Counted from the stretch's first letter, positions 26,533-34,677 are shown. The stretch is DNA of 64,000 nt from Alphaproteobacteria bacterium (GCA_018820665.1 JAHJNW010000086.1:23055-87054); one strand, 5' to 3'. Numbers and translations are program-made. The notes: generated by a model from the sequence alone, not told the origin.

Positions 26533-26957
26533 GCGGCCACGCTCCGGTGAACCGCTTCCCGTTCCAGGTCGAACGCATCGAGCGCTTCTTGTTTCGCGCG
26601 GCCGAGGATCTCGCGGATCGAGCCATCCGCCTCGAGCAGATGCACCACCCTGTGACCCAGGGGCCCGCGCGCGATGACGCCCGCCTGCAGGAACCCCAGA
26701 ACCGTAGTCCCTTCACGCCAGGCGAACACAAGACCGCCGTCCGACGCACCCAGCGCCGACGGCAAGCGCAGCAGATGTTCCGGGGTCATCCCGTGGAACG
26801 ACGCCCTCCGGACAAACTCCATGATGAACGCATGGCCCAGCCGGATGGCCTTGGCGATGTCGTCTCCCGTCACGACGTGCGTCGGCTCGACGATTAGCCC
26901 CGAAAGCTTGTCATACCAGGGCTGGCAGAGCCCCAGCTCCTCATCATCGAAGATCAT
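26529..26957 (-). CDS. Hypothetical protein, first gene of the nuclease operon
   Basis: 142 residues from the ATG at 26957, preceded by GGAGA; the ATG at 26969 is less well placed. Acidic N-terminus (MIFDDEELGLCQPWYDK), mixed alpha-beta. No known motif. Divergent from ardC, with the ardC leader in between. Confidence 0.55.
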   Translation of the reverse strand: MIFDDEELGLCQPWYDKLSGLIVEPTHVVTGDDIAKAIRLGHAFIMEFVRRASFHGMTPEHLLRLPSALGASDGGLVFAWREGTTVLGFLQAGVIARGPLGHRVVHLLEADGSIREILGRAKQEALDAFDLEREAVHRSVAA

Positions 26958-27057
26958 TGGGTTCTCCAAGTCGGTCTCTCCTGTGTGATCAGATCTGTTT
27001 CGCCCCGGCCGCGAGCCGGCCCCGGGCAGCGCTCCCCGAAAATCGAAGGGCGGGCCG

Positions 27058-27180
27058 CGGCGGCCGCAACGGCTTCGCCGTCCTCCGCTGCGCTGCGGTC
27101 CTGCGGATGCGTCCCCCGCTCGGAGCCCGCCCGATTGGTTTCGGGTCGCCCGGGGATCGGCCCCGCGCGCGAGGAGGCTT
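27058..27180 (+). ncRNA. Structured leader of ardC (type C, candidate radC-motif RNA)
   Basis: Begins with the family core 'caacggcttcgccgtcctcc' followed by 'ctgcgctgcggtcctgcgg' and ends in GAGGAGG before ardC. Anti-restriction genes are classic neighbours of the radC motif. Confidence 0.5.
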
Positions 27181-27184
27181 CCAA

Positions 27185-28120
27185 ATGAAGGATCGCAAGA
27201 GTCCCGCCGACCGGATCACCGCCAGCATCATCGAGCAGCTGGAACAGGGCGTTCGGCCCTGGACCAAGCCGTGGGCGTCCAAGGCCGGCGGATCCGTCGC
27301 ACTGCCGTTGCGCGCCAACGGCGAGCCCTATCAGGGCATCAATGTCGTCATGCTCTGGCTTCGCGGAGCCACGGAGGGCTACTCCGGCTCCCGATGGATG
27401 ACCTACCGCCAGGCCGCCGCCCTCGGCGGGCAGGTCCGCGCGGGCGAGAAGTCCACCCTCGTCGTCTATTACGGCCAGTCCCAGGCCAAGGGAGAACCCG
27501 ATCCGTCCGCCGGCGACGCAGACGCCCGCAGCTTCCGTTTCCTGAAGGGCTATCCCGTCTTCAACGTCGAACAGATCGACGGCCTTGACGCCGAGTTCTA
27601 CCCCACACCGGTCCCCGCCCAGGAACCCGATGCGGCCGCCGAACAGGCCCGCATCGCCTCGGTCGAAGAGTTCCTCGCCGCAACCGGCGCCCAGATCAGC
27701 TGGTCCGGCGATCAGGCCTACTACGCCCCGGGCCCGGACCACATCCGCCTCCCCGAACGCCACCTGTTCCGCGACATCGAGCAGGCCTACGCCACGGCCG
27801 CGCATGAGCTGATCCACTGGACCGGCGCCAAGCACCGGCAAGACCGCACGTTCGGCTCCAAATTCGGCGATCCCGCTTACGCCCGCGAGGAGCTGGTGGC
27901 TGAGCTTGGAAGCGCCTTCCTCGGCGCCCACCTCGGCTTGCGGCCCGACCACATCGAGGACCATGCGGCCTACCTCGACCACTGGCTGAAGGTCCTGCGC
28001 ACCGACAGCCGCGCCATTCTTCGCGCCGCGTCCCAGGCCCAGGCCGCAACCGATTACCTTCTGGCCATCGCTGGACGCGCGGTCGCCCCTGTCACGGAGG
28101 ATCTCGCAGAGGCCGCGTGA
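27185..28120 (+). CDS. ardC: ArdC-family anti-restriction protein
   Basis: 311 residues from the ATG at 27185 with GAGGAGG upstream. N-terminal ArdC ssDNA-binding domain (ITASIIEQLEQGVRPWTKPW; YQGINVVMLWL), C-terminal zinc metallopeptidase-like domain with HELIHW near residue 207 and downstream E in AREELVAELGSAF. ArdC protects incoming single-stranded plasmid DNA in the recipient. Own leader, own transcription unit, convergent with the next gene. Confidence 0.92.
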   Translation: MKDRKSPADRITASIIEQLEQGVRPWTKPWASKAGGSVALPLRANGEPYQGINVVMLWLRGATEGYSGSRWMTYRQAAALGGQVRAGEKSTLVVYYGQSQAKGEPDPSAGDADARSFRFLKGYPVFNVEQIDGLDAEFYPTPVPAQEPDAAAEQARIASVEEFLAATGAQISWSGDQAYYAPGPDHIRLPERHLFRDIEQAYATAAHELIHWTGAKHRQDRTFGSKFGDPAYAREELVAELGSAFLGAHLGLRPDHIEDHAAYLDHWLKVLRTDSRAILRAASQAQAATDYLLAIAGRAVAPVTEDLAEAA

Positions 28121-28145
28121 CGGCCTTTCCCTACCCTCTTCGTGT

Positions 28146-28781
28146 TCAAAAGGCGGCACGCCGGCGGCCCTCCGTCGGCGTGTTTCCTGTCGGCGTTTTC
28201 CGCAAGGAGAGCGTCTGCCCCATACCCGACACGACATCGATGGGCTCGACGATCTCCTCCACCAGTGTCTCTCGGCCGAACAGTTCCGCCAGGCCGCGCC
28301 AGTTGCGGCCATAGGCGACGCTCACGCGGTATCGACCTGGCCTTAACAGTATTTCGGTATGCCCATCTCCAGCGACAAAACCGGTCGCGACAGGACTTCC
28401 GTCTTCCCATCGCCGAACCCTAACGACTGCGCGGGTCTCGCCGCCGGCGCCTCGCACCACGAAGGGCTCGTGGCCCGCGGAATAGTCGTTCGGCTCGTGA
28501 AGATTGACCGTACCACTCGTCGGGAAGGCCTCCTGTGGCCCTAGCTCGACGACCGCCGGCACATCGGCCAACCCGAAGTCGATCGTGCGCCACCAATTCT
28601 TGGCGCCGAGCGCGAGAGTTGCTCCAGCCGAGAGCAGAATGGCAACGCCCGCGAGGATTTGCCTATCGATCACCCGGCGTCGCCCTTTATGACGCATCTG
28701 ACGCGGGGTCGCATCGCCGAACGCCTTCCGCAAACGCTCGGCCCGGGCCTCCCGGAACCACTCTCTGTCCTCAACGCCCAC
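28146..28781 (-). CDS. Hypothetical membrane-anchored protein
   Basis: 211 residues. One TM helix near residue 45 (ILAGVAILLSAGATLALGA), then a beta-rich extracytoplasmic domain (FVVRGAGGETRAVVRVRRWE, HTEILLRPGRYRVSVAYGR). Third gene of a minus operon starting with the Mrr-like nuclease; overlaps the previous gene by 11 nt. Confidence 0.6.
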   Translation of the reverse strand: MGVEDREWFREARAERLRKAFGDATPRQMRHKGRRRVIDRQILAGVAILLSAGATLALGAKNWWRTIDFGLADVPAVVELGPQEAFPTSGTVNLHEPNDYSAGHEPFVVRGAGGETRAVVRVRRWEDGSPVATGFVAGDGHTEILLRPGRYRVSVAYGRNWRGLAELFGRETLVEEIVEPIDVVSGMGQTLSLRKTPTGNTPTEGRRRAAF

Positions 28782-28986
28782 TGACTTGCTCCTCTCTCAC
28801 GAAGAGCCAGCCGTTCACCTGCAGGACCTCGCCGGTGTCCATGCACGTCGCCTCGAACGTCCCGTCCAGATCGGCGTCTGCAGCATGGGCGAGATCTAGA
28901 TCCACACCCGTCGAGAAGAAGTCTCCGCGACAGTCATGGCCGCGCTCGGCGGCCAGCTGCGCGGGCGATCTCGGGGCGGCGCTCAC
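28771..28986 (-). CDS. Small hypothetical protein between the Mrr-like and membrane proteins
   Basis: 71 residues, acidic middle and a final beta-strand pair (EATCMDTGEVLQVNGWLFVR). Start overlaps the upstream stop by 4 nt (28983-28986). No family recognised. Confidence 0.5.
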   Translation of the reverse strand: MSAAPRSPAQLAAERGHDCRGDFFSTGVDLDLAHAADADLDGTFEATCMDTGEVLQVNGWLFVREEQVSGR

Positions 28987-29705
28987 AGCACCGCCCCTTC
29001 GATCGCTGCGCGCCCCTTGGAGGGAGGGGGGACAGAGGCGCGCGCGATTTGAGGTTTTCCGGCTTCGACGGGCGAGACCGGCGACGCCGGCGCGAGGGTC
29101 AGACTGACGCTATGCCCGGCGAAGAACTTCAGCAGCTCCTCGCCGCTGATGATCCGGACGTCGCCGCACTGGCGTTGCATCTGGCGCAGTCGCTCGGGCG
29201 TCCGTCCCGTATGGACGAACAGCCCTCGCGCCTTGCGCCTTTGGCAGACGGCGTCGAAGGCCCAGACGTGATCTTCCTTGATGTAGGCCTTGTAACGCTT
29301 GGCCTGGATGAGCCAGCGTTCGCCGTTCAGCGTGAACTGGCCGTCGATTCCGCCGTCCCCGGAGTAGGAGGTTCCCCGGATGATGTTGATGCCGCGCCGG
29401 GCCAACTCCGAGAGGATCATGTCCTCGAACCGGTAGGGGCACACCTTGCGCAGGTAGCCGAAGACGCGCCCCGGGTTTTCCAGCGGCGCCATCGAGCGGA
29501 TGAGCTTCAGGTCGTCCCAGGAACGGCGCTCGTTGTAGGCGTGCTGTTTTTGCGCCTTCGTCTGTTTCGGTCGTTGCAAGAAACCGATGAAGATCGCGAA
29601 CAGGAAAAACCCCGCCAGATAGGGCAGGGCGGGTTGCATCGCGGTCCAAAGGGCACCGGCGATGTCGATGTTTTTAGTGGCTTCGAGAGCCGCGTTTTCA
29701 CTCAT
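28983..29705 (-). CDS. Membrane-anchored Mrr-like restriction endonuclease-fold protein
   Basis: 240 residues from the ATG at 29705. TM segment AMQPALPYLAGFFLFAIFIG, then an Mrr_cat domain: YRFEDMILSELARRGINIIR, GTSYSGDGGIDGQFTL (catalytic D-G-G-I-D-G), LIQAKRYK (Q-x-K) and a following GLFVHTGRT. The catalytic residues are intact. Anchoring to the membrane would place the nuclease near the DNA channel; the target is unknown. Shares its upstream element with the lytic transglycosylase gene. Confidence 0.82.
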   Translation of the reverse strand: MSENAALEATKNIDIAGALWTAMQPALPYLAGFFLFAIFIGFLQRPKQTKAQKQHAYNERRSWDDLKLIRSMAPLENPGRVFGYLRKVCPYRFEDMILSELARRGINIIRGTSYSGDGGIDGQFTLNGERWLIQAKRYKAYIKEDHVWAFDAVCQRRKARGLFVHTGRTPERLRQMQRQCGDVRIISGEELLKFFAGHSVSLTLAPASPVSPVEAGKPQIARASVPPPSKGRAAIEGAVL

Positions 29706-29707
29706 GT

Positions 29708-29751
29708 CCTGCATCCTGGGGTTGGGGATGCAGGGATCGGACTGACAGCCC
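29708..29751 (-). promoter_or_regulatory. Shared upstream element, copy 2 (before the Mrr-like gene)
   Basis: On the minus strand it reads 'gggctgtcagtccgatccct' then gcatccccaaccccaggatgcag, nearly identical to 18778-18824, including the ctgcatcc/ggatgcag hairpin and distance to the start codon. Confidence 0.6.
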
Positions 29752-29970
29752 GACTGTTTTGCCACGATTTTCCGGCGAAGTCTTTAACGGCGAGGGTTAA
29801 ATTCGGGCGTCTCCCCGCCGAGGCGGGGGCGGGCTCTACTCGTCGCTGCGCTCCTCACCGAACCTCGCCAAGGGGCGAGTTTCGTCCCGTCCGGGTGACG
29901 ATCCCTGACGCGGGATGCTGGACAGCGTTACACCCCGTGTGCAGTCTCCCCGAGACCAAAGGAGAGCACA

Positions 29971-30198
29971 TTGGAACGACTTCCGACCCCTCTGAAGATC
30001 GTAACGGTCGCTTTGGCCGTGCCGCTTTTCGCATTCGCGATGTGCGCCATCGCCGTTTTCGCGGTGAAGCTCTTCGGCCTTATGCCCGTATCGGTGGCCG
30101 CGCTCTTGCTCTTGCTTGTCGGACCTTCGACCTACGGCTTTCTGGTACGCGCCCAGGAACGCAGAAAGCCCTTCGTGCGGTACGATACCAAGCGCTAG
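29971..30198 (+). CDS. Small hypothetical membrane protein
   Basis: 75 residues from a TTG with AAAGGAGAGC upstream. Two TM helices (IVTVALAVPLFAFAMCAIAVF and MPVSVAALLLLLVGPSTYGF) and a basic tail. The spacer 29770-29970 has a gccgaggcgg repeat but no gene. Unknown function. Confidence 0.55.
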   Translation: MERLPTPLKIVTVALAVPLFAFAMCAIAVFAVKLFGLMPVSVAALLLLLVGPSTYGFLVRAQERRKPFVRYDTKR

Positions 30199-30389
30199 GA
30201 CTCCGCCGTCCGTCTGGGCATTTCGCCGAGTTCGTCAACCAAACTGCGATCTGTCAACCACGGCTCGGTTTGTAAACCGGGCCACTTTCACGGTTCGTTC
30301 CGTTCCTATGTCGTGAACAGGACACCGCCTGTCCCTCGGCCCTGCTCCTCGAGACCGGAAGGTGCGGACCCCAGATCGCTAGCGGCCCG

Positions 30390-30505
30390 GGCCCGGTCGC
30401 CGCCAACCGCTGCGCAGTCCTCCACTCCGTTCCGGCCCTCCGGGTGCGGCTCAGACCCTACCCGCTACGCGTTCGGTCACGCACTGATCCCGGTGCTGTC
30501 TGGAG
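30390..30505 (+). ncRNA. Structured leader of the DUF5983 gene (type C)
   Basis: Carries 'caaccgctgcgcagtcctcc' and 'ccggccctccgggtgcggc', the type C core shared with 13990, 38450 and 40728. The 5' part of the spacer (30199-30389) holds no gene. Confidence 0.5.
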
Positions 30506-30510
30506 GCCCC

Positions 30511-30813
30511 ATGTCCGACTTCGACCCCAAATCCCTCGACAACAACACCCGCCGGATGCTCGACGTCTCAACGGCTCACATCTCCCAGGAGACCTGTGAC
30601 GCCGCCACCGCCAAGGCAATCAGCTGGGCGAACACCGGCCCGACCGAGTTCGGTTTCATCGTCTACGTTCACCAGGAACGCGACGACGAGACCCACAACG
30701 ACCTCTGGGCCGTTATCGAGTTCGCCCGCGCTTGGGGCTTCGACTACGTCATGTTCGACCGAGACGCTCCGCACCTCCCCGAAGGCGCCGCTCTACCGGT
30801 CTTTGACTGGTGA
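30511..30813 (+). CDS. DUF5983-family protein
   Basis: 100 residues from the ATG at 30511 with GGAGG before it. N-terminus MLDVSTAHISQETCDAAT followed by EFGFIVYVHQERDDE and a final FARAWGFDYVMFDRDAP is the DUF5983 pattern, a small family frequent on plasmids and near toxin-antitoxin or anti-restriction genes. Biochemical role unknown. Ends in Trp. Confidence 0.75.
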   Translation: MSDFDPKSLDNNTRRMLDVSTAHISQETCDAATAKAISWANTGPTEFGFIVYVHQERDDETHNDLWAVIEFARAWGFDYVMFDRDAPHLPEGAALPVFDW

Positions 30814-30877
30814 CCACGCGCGCGGCCGCTGGACACGACCGGTGGCCGCGTGTGACCATCCTGAAACGGAGCCCTTC

Positions 30878-31096
30878 ATGACGCGCATGACCTCGCCCCT
30901 CTTTCCGATGACCTTCGCCGCCATGGCGATCGGCCTTATCGCCTCCCTCCTGATCGCCTTTACGCCGGTCATTCATTCCGGCCTTCCGCTGGCGATCGTC
31001 GCCGGCGGCCTCATGCTGGCGCTGATGACCGCCGGGATCGCCATCGACCGGCGCCGGGCTATGCCCGCCGCCGTTCTGGTCCGGACCAGGTCTTAG
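30878..31096 (+). CDS. Small two-helix membrane protein
   Basis: 72 residues; TM helices MTFAAMAIGLIASLLIAFTP and LPLAIVAGGLMLALMTAGIA. Second gene after DUF5983; ends overlapping the convergent gene by 4 nt. Unknown role. Confidence 0.55.
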   Translation: MTRMTSPLFPMTFAAMAIGLIASLLIAFTPVIHSGLPLAIVAGGLMLALMTAGIAIDRRRAMPAAVLVRTRS

Positions 31097-31518
31097 GCCT
31101 CGACCACGTCCGCGAACGCCCTGCAGTCGTCCAGCAGATCGCGGGCGACGGCCGCGCAGTCAACGAGCGACGGCCTACCGGCATCCTTCGCCATGTCGTC
31201 CAGTTCGTGCCTCGCATAGCGGGGACTTAGGGCCGCGACGACGGCCTGCGTCCGGTCGTTTCGCACCTTCAGCCCCGCGCCGGTCGCCGCCTTCAGACCA
31301 CGCATCAGGTCATGCCTGATCTCGCGCCGGTTCTGATCGTCCGTCCAGCCGTTTGCAATCAGGGCGGCCTTCAGCGCCAGCTCGATGGCGCAGCACAGCA
31401 TCTGCGCGCGCGGGGCCCACGCCTCCGGCTCAGGCCCTTCGGAGCCGGCGCGCAGGAAGCCCTGCGCATTTTCCAGAAACACCGGCACCAGGTGGGCGTC
31501 CGCCGATCGCTGCCGCAT
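31093..31518 (-). CDS. HEPN-like helical protein
   Basis: 141 residues. LCCAIELALKAALIANGW followed by REIRHDLMRGLKAA is the shape of a HEPN domain with an R-x4-6-H-like pair (RREIRH). HEPN proteins are often RNases in toxin systems or defence; here the motif is only approximate. It is 3 nt downstream of a 76-residue gene that could be a partner. Confidence 0.45.
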   Translation of the reverse strand: MRQRSADAHLVPVFLENAQGFLRAGSEGPEPEAWAPRAQMLCCAIELALKAALIANGWTDDQNRREIRHDLMRGLKAATGAGLKVRNDRTQAVVAALSPRYARHELDDMAKDAGRPSLVDCAAVARDLLDDCRAFADVVEA

Positions 31519-31521
31519 CGT

Positions 31522-31752
31522 CTATCGCCCCCTTACGTCCGCTGACACCCGCACCAGGTCCTCGCCCATCATCTCGAGCACGATCCGCTCCTTCTCATTG
31601 GTCGGCCGGATGATGATCCCGAAGGTGAACGGTCGCTCCACGAACGCGGCTGGGCTCAGCAGCGAACGCACGTGTTCGATCTTGTCCGGATCCATCGGCA
31701 TCCACCATTCCGGCATCTCATTACCCACGCTTGTTTCGCCCTTCTCGCGCAC
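31522..31752 (-). CDS. Small hypothetical protein upstream of the HEPN-like gene
   Basis: 76 residues; an internal ATG (MPEWWMPMDPDK) is another possible start. Mixed alpha-beta (FVERPFTFGIIIRPTNEKER). Three-nt spacing to the HEPN-like gene suggests an operon pair, possibly toxin-antitoxin-like, which is inference. Confidence 0.5.
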   Translation of the reverse strand: MREKGETSVGNEMPEWWMPMDPDKIEHVRSLLSPAAFVERPFTFGIIIRPTNEKERIVLEMMGEDLVRVSADVRGR

Positions 31753-31795
31753 GTTGCGATTCCAGTAACACCGCTCGGCTTATGTTCAACTCACA

Positions 31796-32203
31796 GTGGC
31801 GGGGGAGAGCCGCGTGTTTGTCGTGATAGCCGCTTCAGGTATCGGGATCGCCGCCTCTGGCTGGGCGGCGCTGCGCTGGCGCGCCCGCCGTGCTGCAGAA
31901 GCGCCTGTTCACGAGGAACTATGCCGCCTCATGCTCGCCGCGGCAAAGCCCGCCTTGCGGGCGTCGCCCACGGTGACGCACGGGCGCACGGTCGACGGGG
32001 CCTGGATCATCCCCGAAGGCTTCCCGCATGACTTCGTCACGGGATGGGAGGAGGTCCGCCACTATCTCGGCACCACATGCGGCGGCGAAGGCCTCGCTCG
32101 CCGCCGGAGACGACTCCGCCGGGCCTGCCGCGCAGTCCGGCGCGACCTCGACCCGGCGCAACGCGATCGCCTACGGACGATCTGCGAGACCTATGGCGGC
32201 TAG
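31796..32203 (+). CDS. Hypothetical membrane-anchored protein
   Basis: 135 residues from a GTG. N-terminal TM (FVVIAASGIGIAASGWAALRW), then an Arg-rich region (GLARRRRRLRRACRAVRRDL) that could contact nucleic acid. Overlaps the convergent XRE gene by 4 nt. Divergent from the HEPN pair. Confidence 0.5.
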   Translation: MAGESRVFVVIAASGIGIAASGWAALRWRARRAAEAPVHEELCRLMLAAAKPALRASPTVTHGRTVDGAWIIPEGFPHDFVTGWEEVRHYLGTTCGGEGLARRRRRLRRACRAVRRDLDPAQRDRLRTICETYGG

Positions 32204-32583
32204 GCCGCGTCCGGCCGCTCGAATTCTCTCGCGACCTTCAGCAGCAACGCCCGGTTCGGCGCCGGCATACGCGAGAAGCTCTCCGCCAGCTCGTGGCTTC
32301 CCTTGATGGCGCCGAAGCCCGCCTGGGGGCTTGCCGCCTCTACACCGTGCACCGGGAAGACATCCCCCGGATGGAAGTCCAGGACGCCCGCGATCCGGTG
32401 CAGCATCGAGGCCGAAATCCTGTTCGCGCCTTTCTCGTATTTCTGAATCTGCTGGAAGGTCACCTTCACCGCCTTGCCCAGGGACTGCTGGTTCATCCCG
32501 GCGCGGAGCCGATACGCCTTCACCGCCAGCCCGACATGCACATCCACGGGGTCCGGACCTTCGTCTTCCACCTTGCCGCTCAT
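32200..32583 (-). CDS. XRE-family transcriptional regulator
   Basis: 127 residues from the ATG at 32583 (GGAGATTGAG upstream); the longer track ORF is not supported. Residues 17-75 are a standard Cro/C1 HTH: GLAVKAYRLRAGMNQQSLGK, AVKVTFQQIQKYEKGANRIS, ASMLHRIAGVLDFHPGDVFP. C-terminal tail of 50 residues unrecognised. A candidate regulator of the accessory region. Confidence 0.85.
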   Translation of the reverse strand: MSGKVEDEGPDPVDVHVGLAVKAYRLRAGMNQQSLGKAVKVTFQQIQKYEKGANRISASMLHRIAGVLDFHPGDVFPVHGVEAASPQAGFGAIKGSHELAESFSRMPAPNRALLLKVAREFERPDAA

Positions 32584-32757
32584 CTCAATCTCCAACGGAT
32601 TACCACAACCCCCACTGGCATATTCGCTCACAGGTTCACTGTCACGGGGGAGGGCGCAGATCGACGAACCCACTCCCTCCGCCCCGGCCCTTCTGCAGAA
32701 ACCGCCCGGGCTTCGGACTGACGGCCCCTGCGCAAAAGGGGGGCGAACCCCCCTCCC

Positions 32758-32967
32758 TTAGTGGACGCTCTCGATGGCCGACAGCACCCGGTGGAACTGG
32801 TGGAACACCCGCTCGCTCGGACGAGTAGCGGTCCAGTCCGCCCAAGCCTGCAGCTTCTGTTTCCGGCTCAGCTTCTCCCAGCCTGCGGCCAGTTGCTGCG
32901 CCTGGTCGATCATCTGTTCGACGATGACCTGGTGACGGTTGGCGGTTTGGATCGAAACGGTTTGCAT
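32758..32967 (-). CDS. Small hypothetical protein with W-x2-L-x-R-x2-Q-x2-AW motif
   Basis: 69 residues. The segment AGWEKLSRKQKLQAWADW resembles AAWAALDRQAQIEAWDAF in the protein at 46083; both start MQT and both have a type B leader, so they may be distant paralogues. All-helical. Function unknown. Confidence 0.55.
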   Translation of the reverse strand: MQTVSIQTANRHQVIVEQMIDQAQQLAAGWEKLSRKQKLQAWADWTATRPSERVFHQFHRVLSAIESVH

Positions 32968-32975
32968 GGCGAAGC

Positions 32976-33117
32976 CTCCATTGAAGCCGCCCCCAACGGG
33001 CGGCGATGAAGCCTTCGGGGCACGGTGGGCCCCGGCCAGTCACCGGAGCGACGGCTCTTGCCGGCGCGGAGGGGAACGGCGAAGCCGTTGACGGGCAGGG
33101 TGCCGTGAAACGATGCG
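32976..33117 (-). ncRNA. Structured leader (type B) on the minus strand
   Basis: The minus strand reads gcatcgtttcacgg, then 'gtcaacggcttcgccgttcc', gctccggtgactggc, and cccgaaggcttcatcgccg, before the gene ending at 32758. It is the only type B copy outside the 35-48 kb stretch and the only one pointing left, so the leader moves with its gene. Confidence 0.55.
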
Positions 33118-33310
33118 TAATCGACGCGCGTGGGGCCTGTGGCCGCGACTAGCGGCCACTCGATCCGGGTAGAGAGCGCAGCGAACGGACCGGGAACCGG
33201 CGGGGCCGCATCCTCGCCGTTCAGGGGCGGATGCCCATCACCGATCTCTGGGCCAGCCACTCATTGACCAGCACAGACCCCGTCGGACGCCCTTCGTACA
33301 GGGCATAGGC

Positions 33311-33514
33311 TCATGGTGACGACGATGGATCGCTGTCCTCTTCGACGGCTTCGTCGCTTCGAATGCCTTTGCTGAAGGCCGAGGCGGGGAGGGGGTGGGC
33401 GTCTGGCTCTGGGCCCGTCCCCGGGCGTCTTGGGGGCGTCGGAGTTGGGCGCGTTCGGGGGCGCGTCATTGTGGAAGCATCGGGACGTTGATGGACCAAG
33501 GGCGGCCTGTCCAA
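33311..33514 (-). CDS. Doubtful Pro/Thr-rich small ORF
   Basis: 67 residues, low complexity (TRPTPTPPRRPGTGPEPD) with an acidic Ser-rich tail. No recognisable ribosome site. The surrounding spacer 33118-33624 has no better gene. Confidence 0.25.
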   Translation of the reverse strand: MDRPPLVHQRPDASTMTRPRTRPTPTPPRRPGTGPEPDAHPLPASAFSKGIRSDEAVEEDSDPSSSP

Positions 33515-33624
33515 CAGGCTTCAGCGCGTTTTCCGCTCACCTGAAGGATGGGTTCCCCCGGCTGGGCGGGTAGCCGCAATGGATCACTCTTAACCTACGA
33601 CGGGTCGGGTTCTTACCGAAGGCA

Positions 33625-33815
33625 ACCCCGCTGCGCGGGGCGAGCCTGGCGGACCCTCACGGCGCTGCGCGCCTCGGCCTTCCGCGCTGCGCTTGTGCAG
33701 GCCGGTTTCCACCAGTCTCGGCCTTCGGACGTCCCCTTGTCCCCGTCGCTGACGGTCTCGTGATCGCGGCAGTGCCCGCGAGCCGGACGGGAAATCCCGA
33801 CCGGTGAGAAAGAAG
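33625..33815 (+). ncRNA. Structured leader of ssb (type C variant)
   Basis: The 3' part 'gtgatcgcggcagtgcccgc' followed by gagccggacggg matches the 3' part of the leaders at 38450 (gtgatcgcggcaagcccgcgg) and 40728. The 5' part has a ccccgctgcgcgggg hairpin. ssb is among the genes I recall being associated with the radC motif. Confidence 0.45.
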
Positions 33816-33825
33816 GAAAACGACG

Positions 33826-34203
33826 ATGCTGAACCAAGTTGAACTGATCGGCCGCCTGGGCAACGACCCGGAGTTCCGCACCCTGAACAGCGGCGACCGC
33901 GTGTGCAACATCCGGCTGGCCACGACCGAAACCTGGAAGAACGATGCCGGCGAGCGCAAGGAGCGCACCACCTGGCACACCGTCGAGGTCTTCGGCAAAG
34001 GCAAGGTCAACGCGATCGAGAAGTGCCTGCGCAAGGGTTCGCTGGTCCACATCATCGGCCAGCTGCGCTACGACGAGTACGAGAAGGACGGCGTCAAGCA
34101 GGTCCGCGCCAAGATCAACCTGAGCGGCCCGAAGCACCAAGTCATCTTCCTGGACAAGAAGCCGACCGAACAAGCCGACGACGAGCCCGGCTCGGAAGGC
34201 TGA
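33826..34203 (+). CDS. ssb: Single-stranded DNA-binding protein
   Basis: 125 residues, AGAAAGAAGG before the ATG. OB fold with MLNQVELIGRLGNDPEFRTL, ICNIRLATTETWK-like strand, TTWHTVEVFGKGKVNAIEKC and GSLVHIIGQLRYDEYEKDGV. The tail is short and ends ADDEPGSEG rather than the usual acidic ..DDIPF tip that recruits partner proteins. Coats the entering strand in the recipient. Followed by a strong terminator. Confidence 0.95.
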   Translation: MLNQVELIGRLGNDPEFRTLNSGDRVCNIRLATTETWKNDAGERKERTTWHTVEVFGKGKVNAIEKCLRKGSLVHIIGQLRYDEYEKDGVKQVRAKINLSGPKHQVIFLDKKPTEQADDEPGSEG

Positions 34204-34215
34204 TCCGCCAGCAGC

Positions 34216-34243
34216 GGCCCCCCGGGAAACCGGGGGGCCTTTT
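34216..34243 (+). terminator. Rho-independent terminator after ssb
   Basis: ggccccccgg-gaaa-ccggggggcc followed by TTTT. Confidence 0.9.
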
Positions 34244-34276
34244 GGTTTGCGAAACCACAGCAGCCTGGAGGCTCAC

Positions 34277-34516
34277 ATGTTCGATAGCATCCAAAGCACC
34301 CCACCCTGGGACGAGGTCCAGCCCCGGCCGGACCATCCGGGACCCTTCGCGGTGATGCACCGGCCCCACGGCCGGCTCAACATCGAGACCCGCTTCTACG
34401 GTCCGTTCGACAGCTTCGACGAGGCCTATGACGCGATGGACTCGATCCCCGCTCTCGGCTTCGCCGTCGAGCTGCCGGGCGTGAAGTGGATCGTGCCGCT
34501 GGAGCGTCTGCCGTGA
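34277..34516 (+). CDS. Small hypothetical protein
   Basis: 79 residues from the ATG at 34277 (CTGGAGG upstream). Alpha-beta pattern FAVMHRPHGRLNIETRFYGP, FDSFDEAYDAMDSIPALGFA, VKWIVPLERLP, resembling small host-interaction proteins. Start of a four-gene operon with overlapping genes. Confidence 0.6.
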   Translation: MFDSIQSTPPWDEVQPRPDHPGPFAVMHRPHGRLNIETRFYGPFDSFDEAYDAMDSIPALGFAVELPGVKWIVPLERLP

Positions 34517-34677
34517 GCAGCCGGCGGCCCGAGGGGGACACTGGTCCCTGGTTCAGAAACACGTATGAGTGCCCGTGCGGCACGGAATGGAGCGACGAAT
34601 GGTCATGCGCCTGCGACGACGACTGTCCCGACTGCGGGACCACCTGTTCACCTTCGGACAGCGAGGAGGCCGACTGA
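34513..34677 (+). CDS. Cys-rich zinc-ribbon-like microprotein
   Basis: 54 residues from a GTG overlapping the previous stop (GTGA). Two paired-Cys knuckles, ECPCGTEW and CACDDDCPDCGTTC, suggest zinc binding. Its 3' end overlaps the next gene in another frame by 79 nt, unusually long for this element. Confidence 0.55.
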   Translation: MSSRRPEGDTGPWFRNTYECPCGTEWSDEWSCACDDDCPDCGTTCSPSDSEEAD

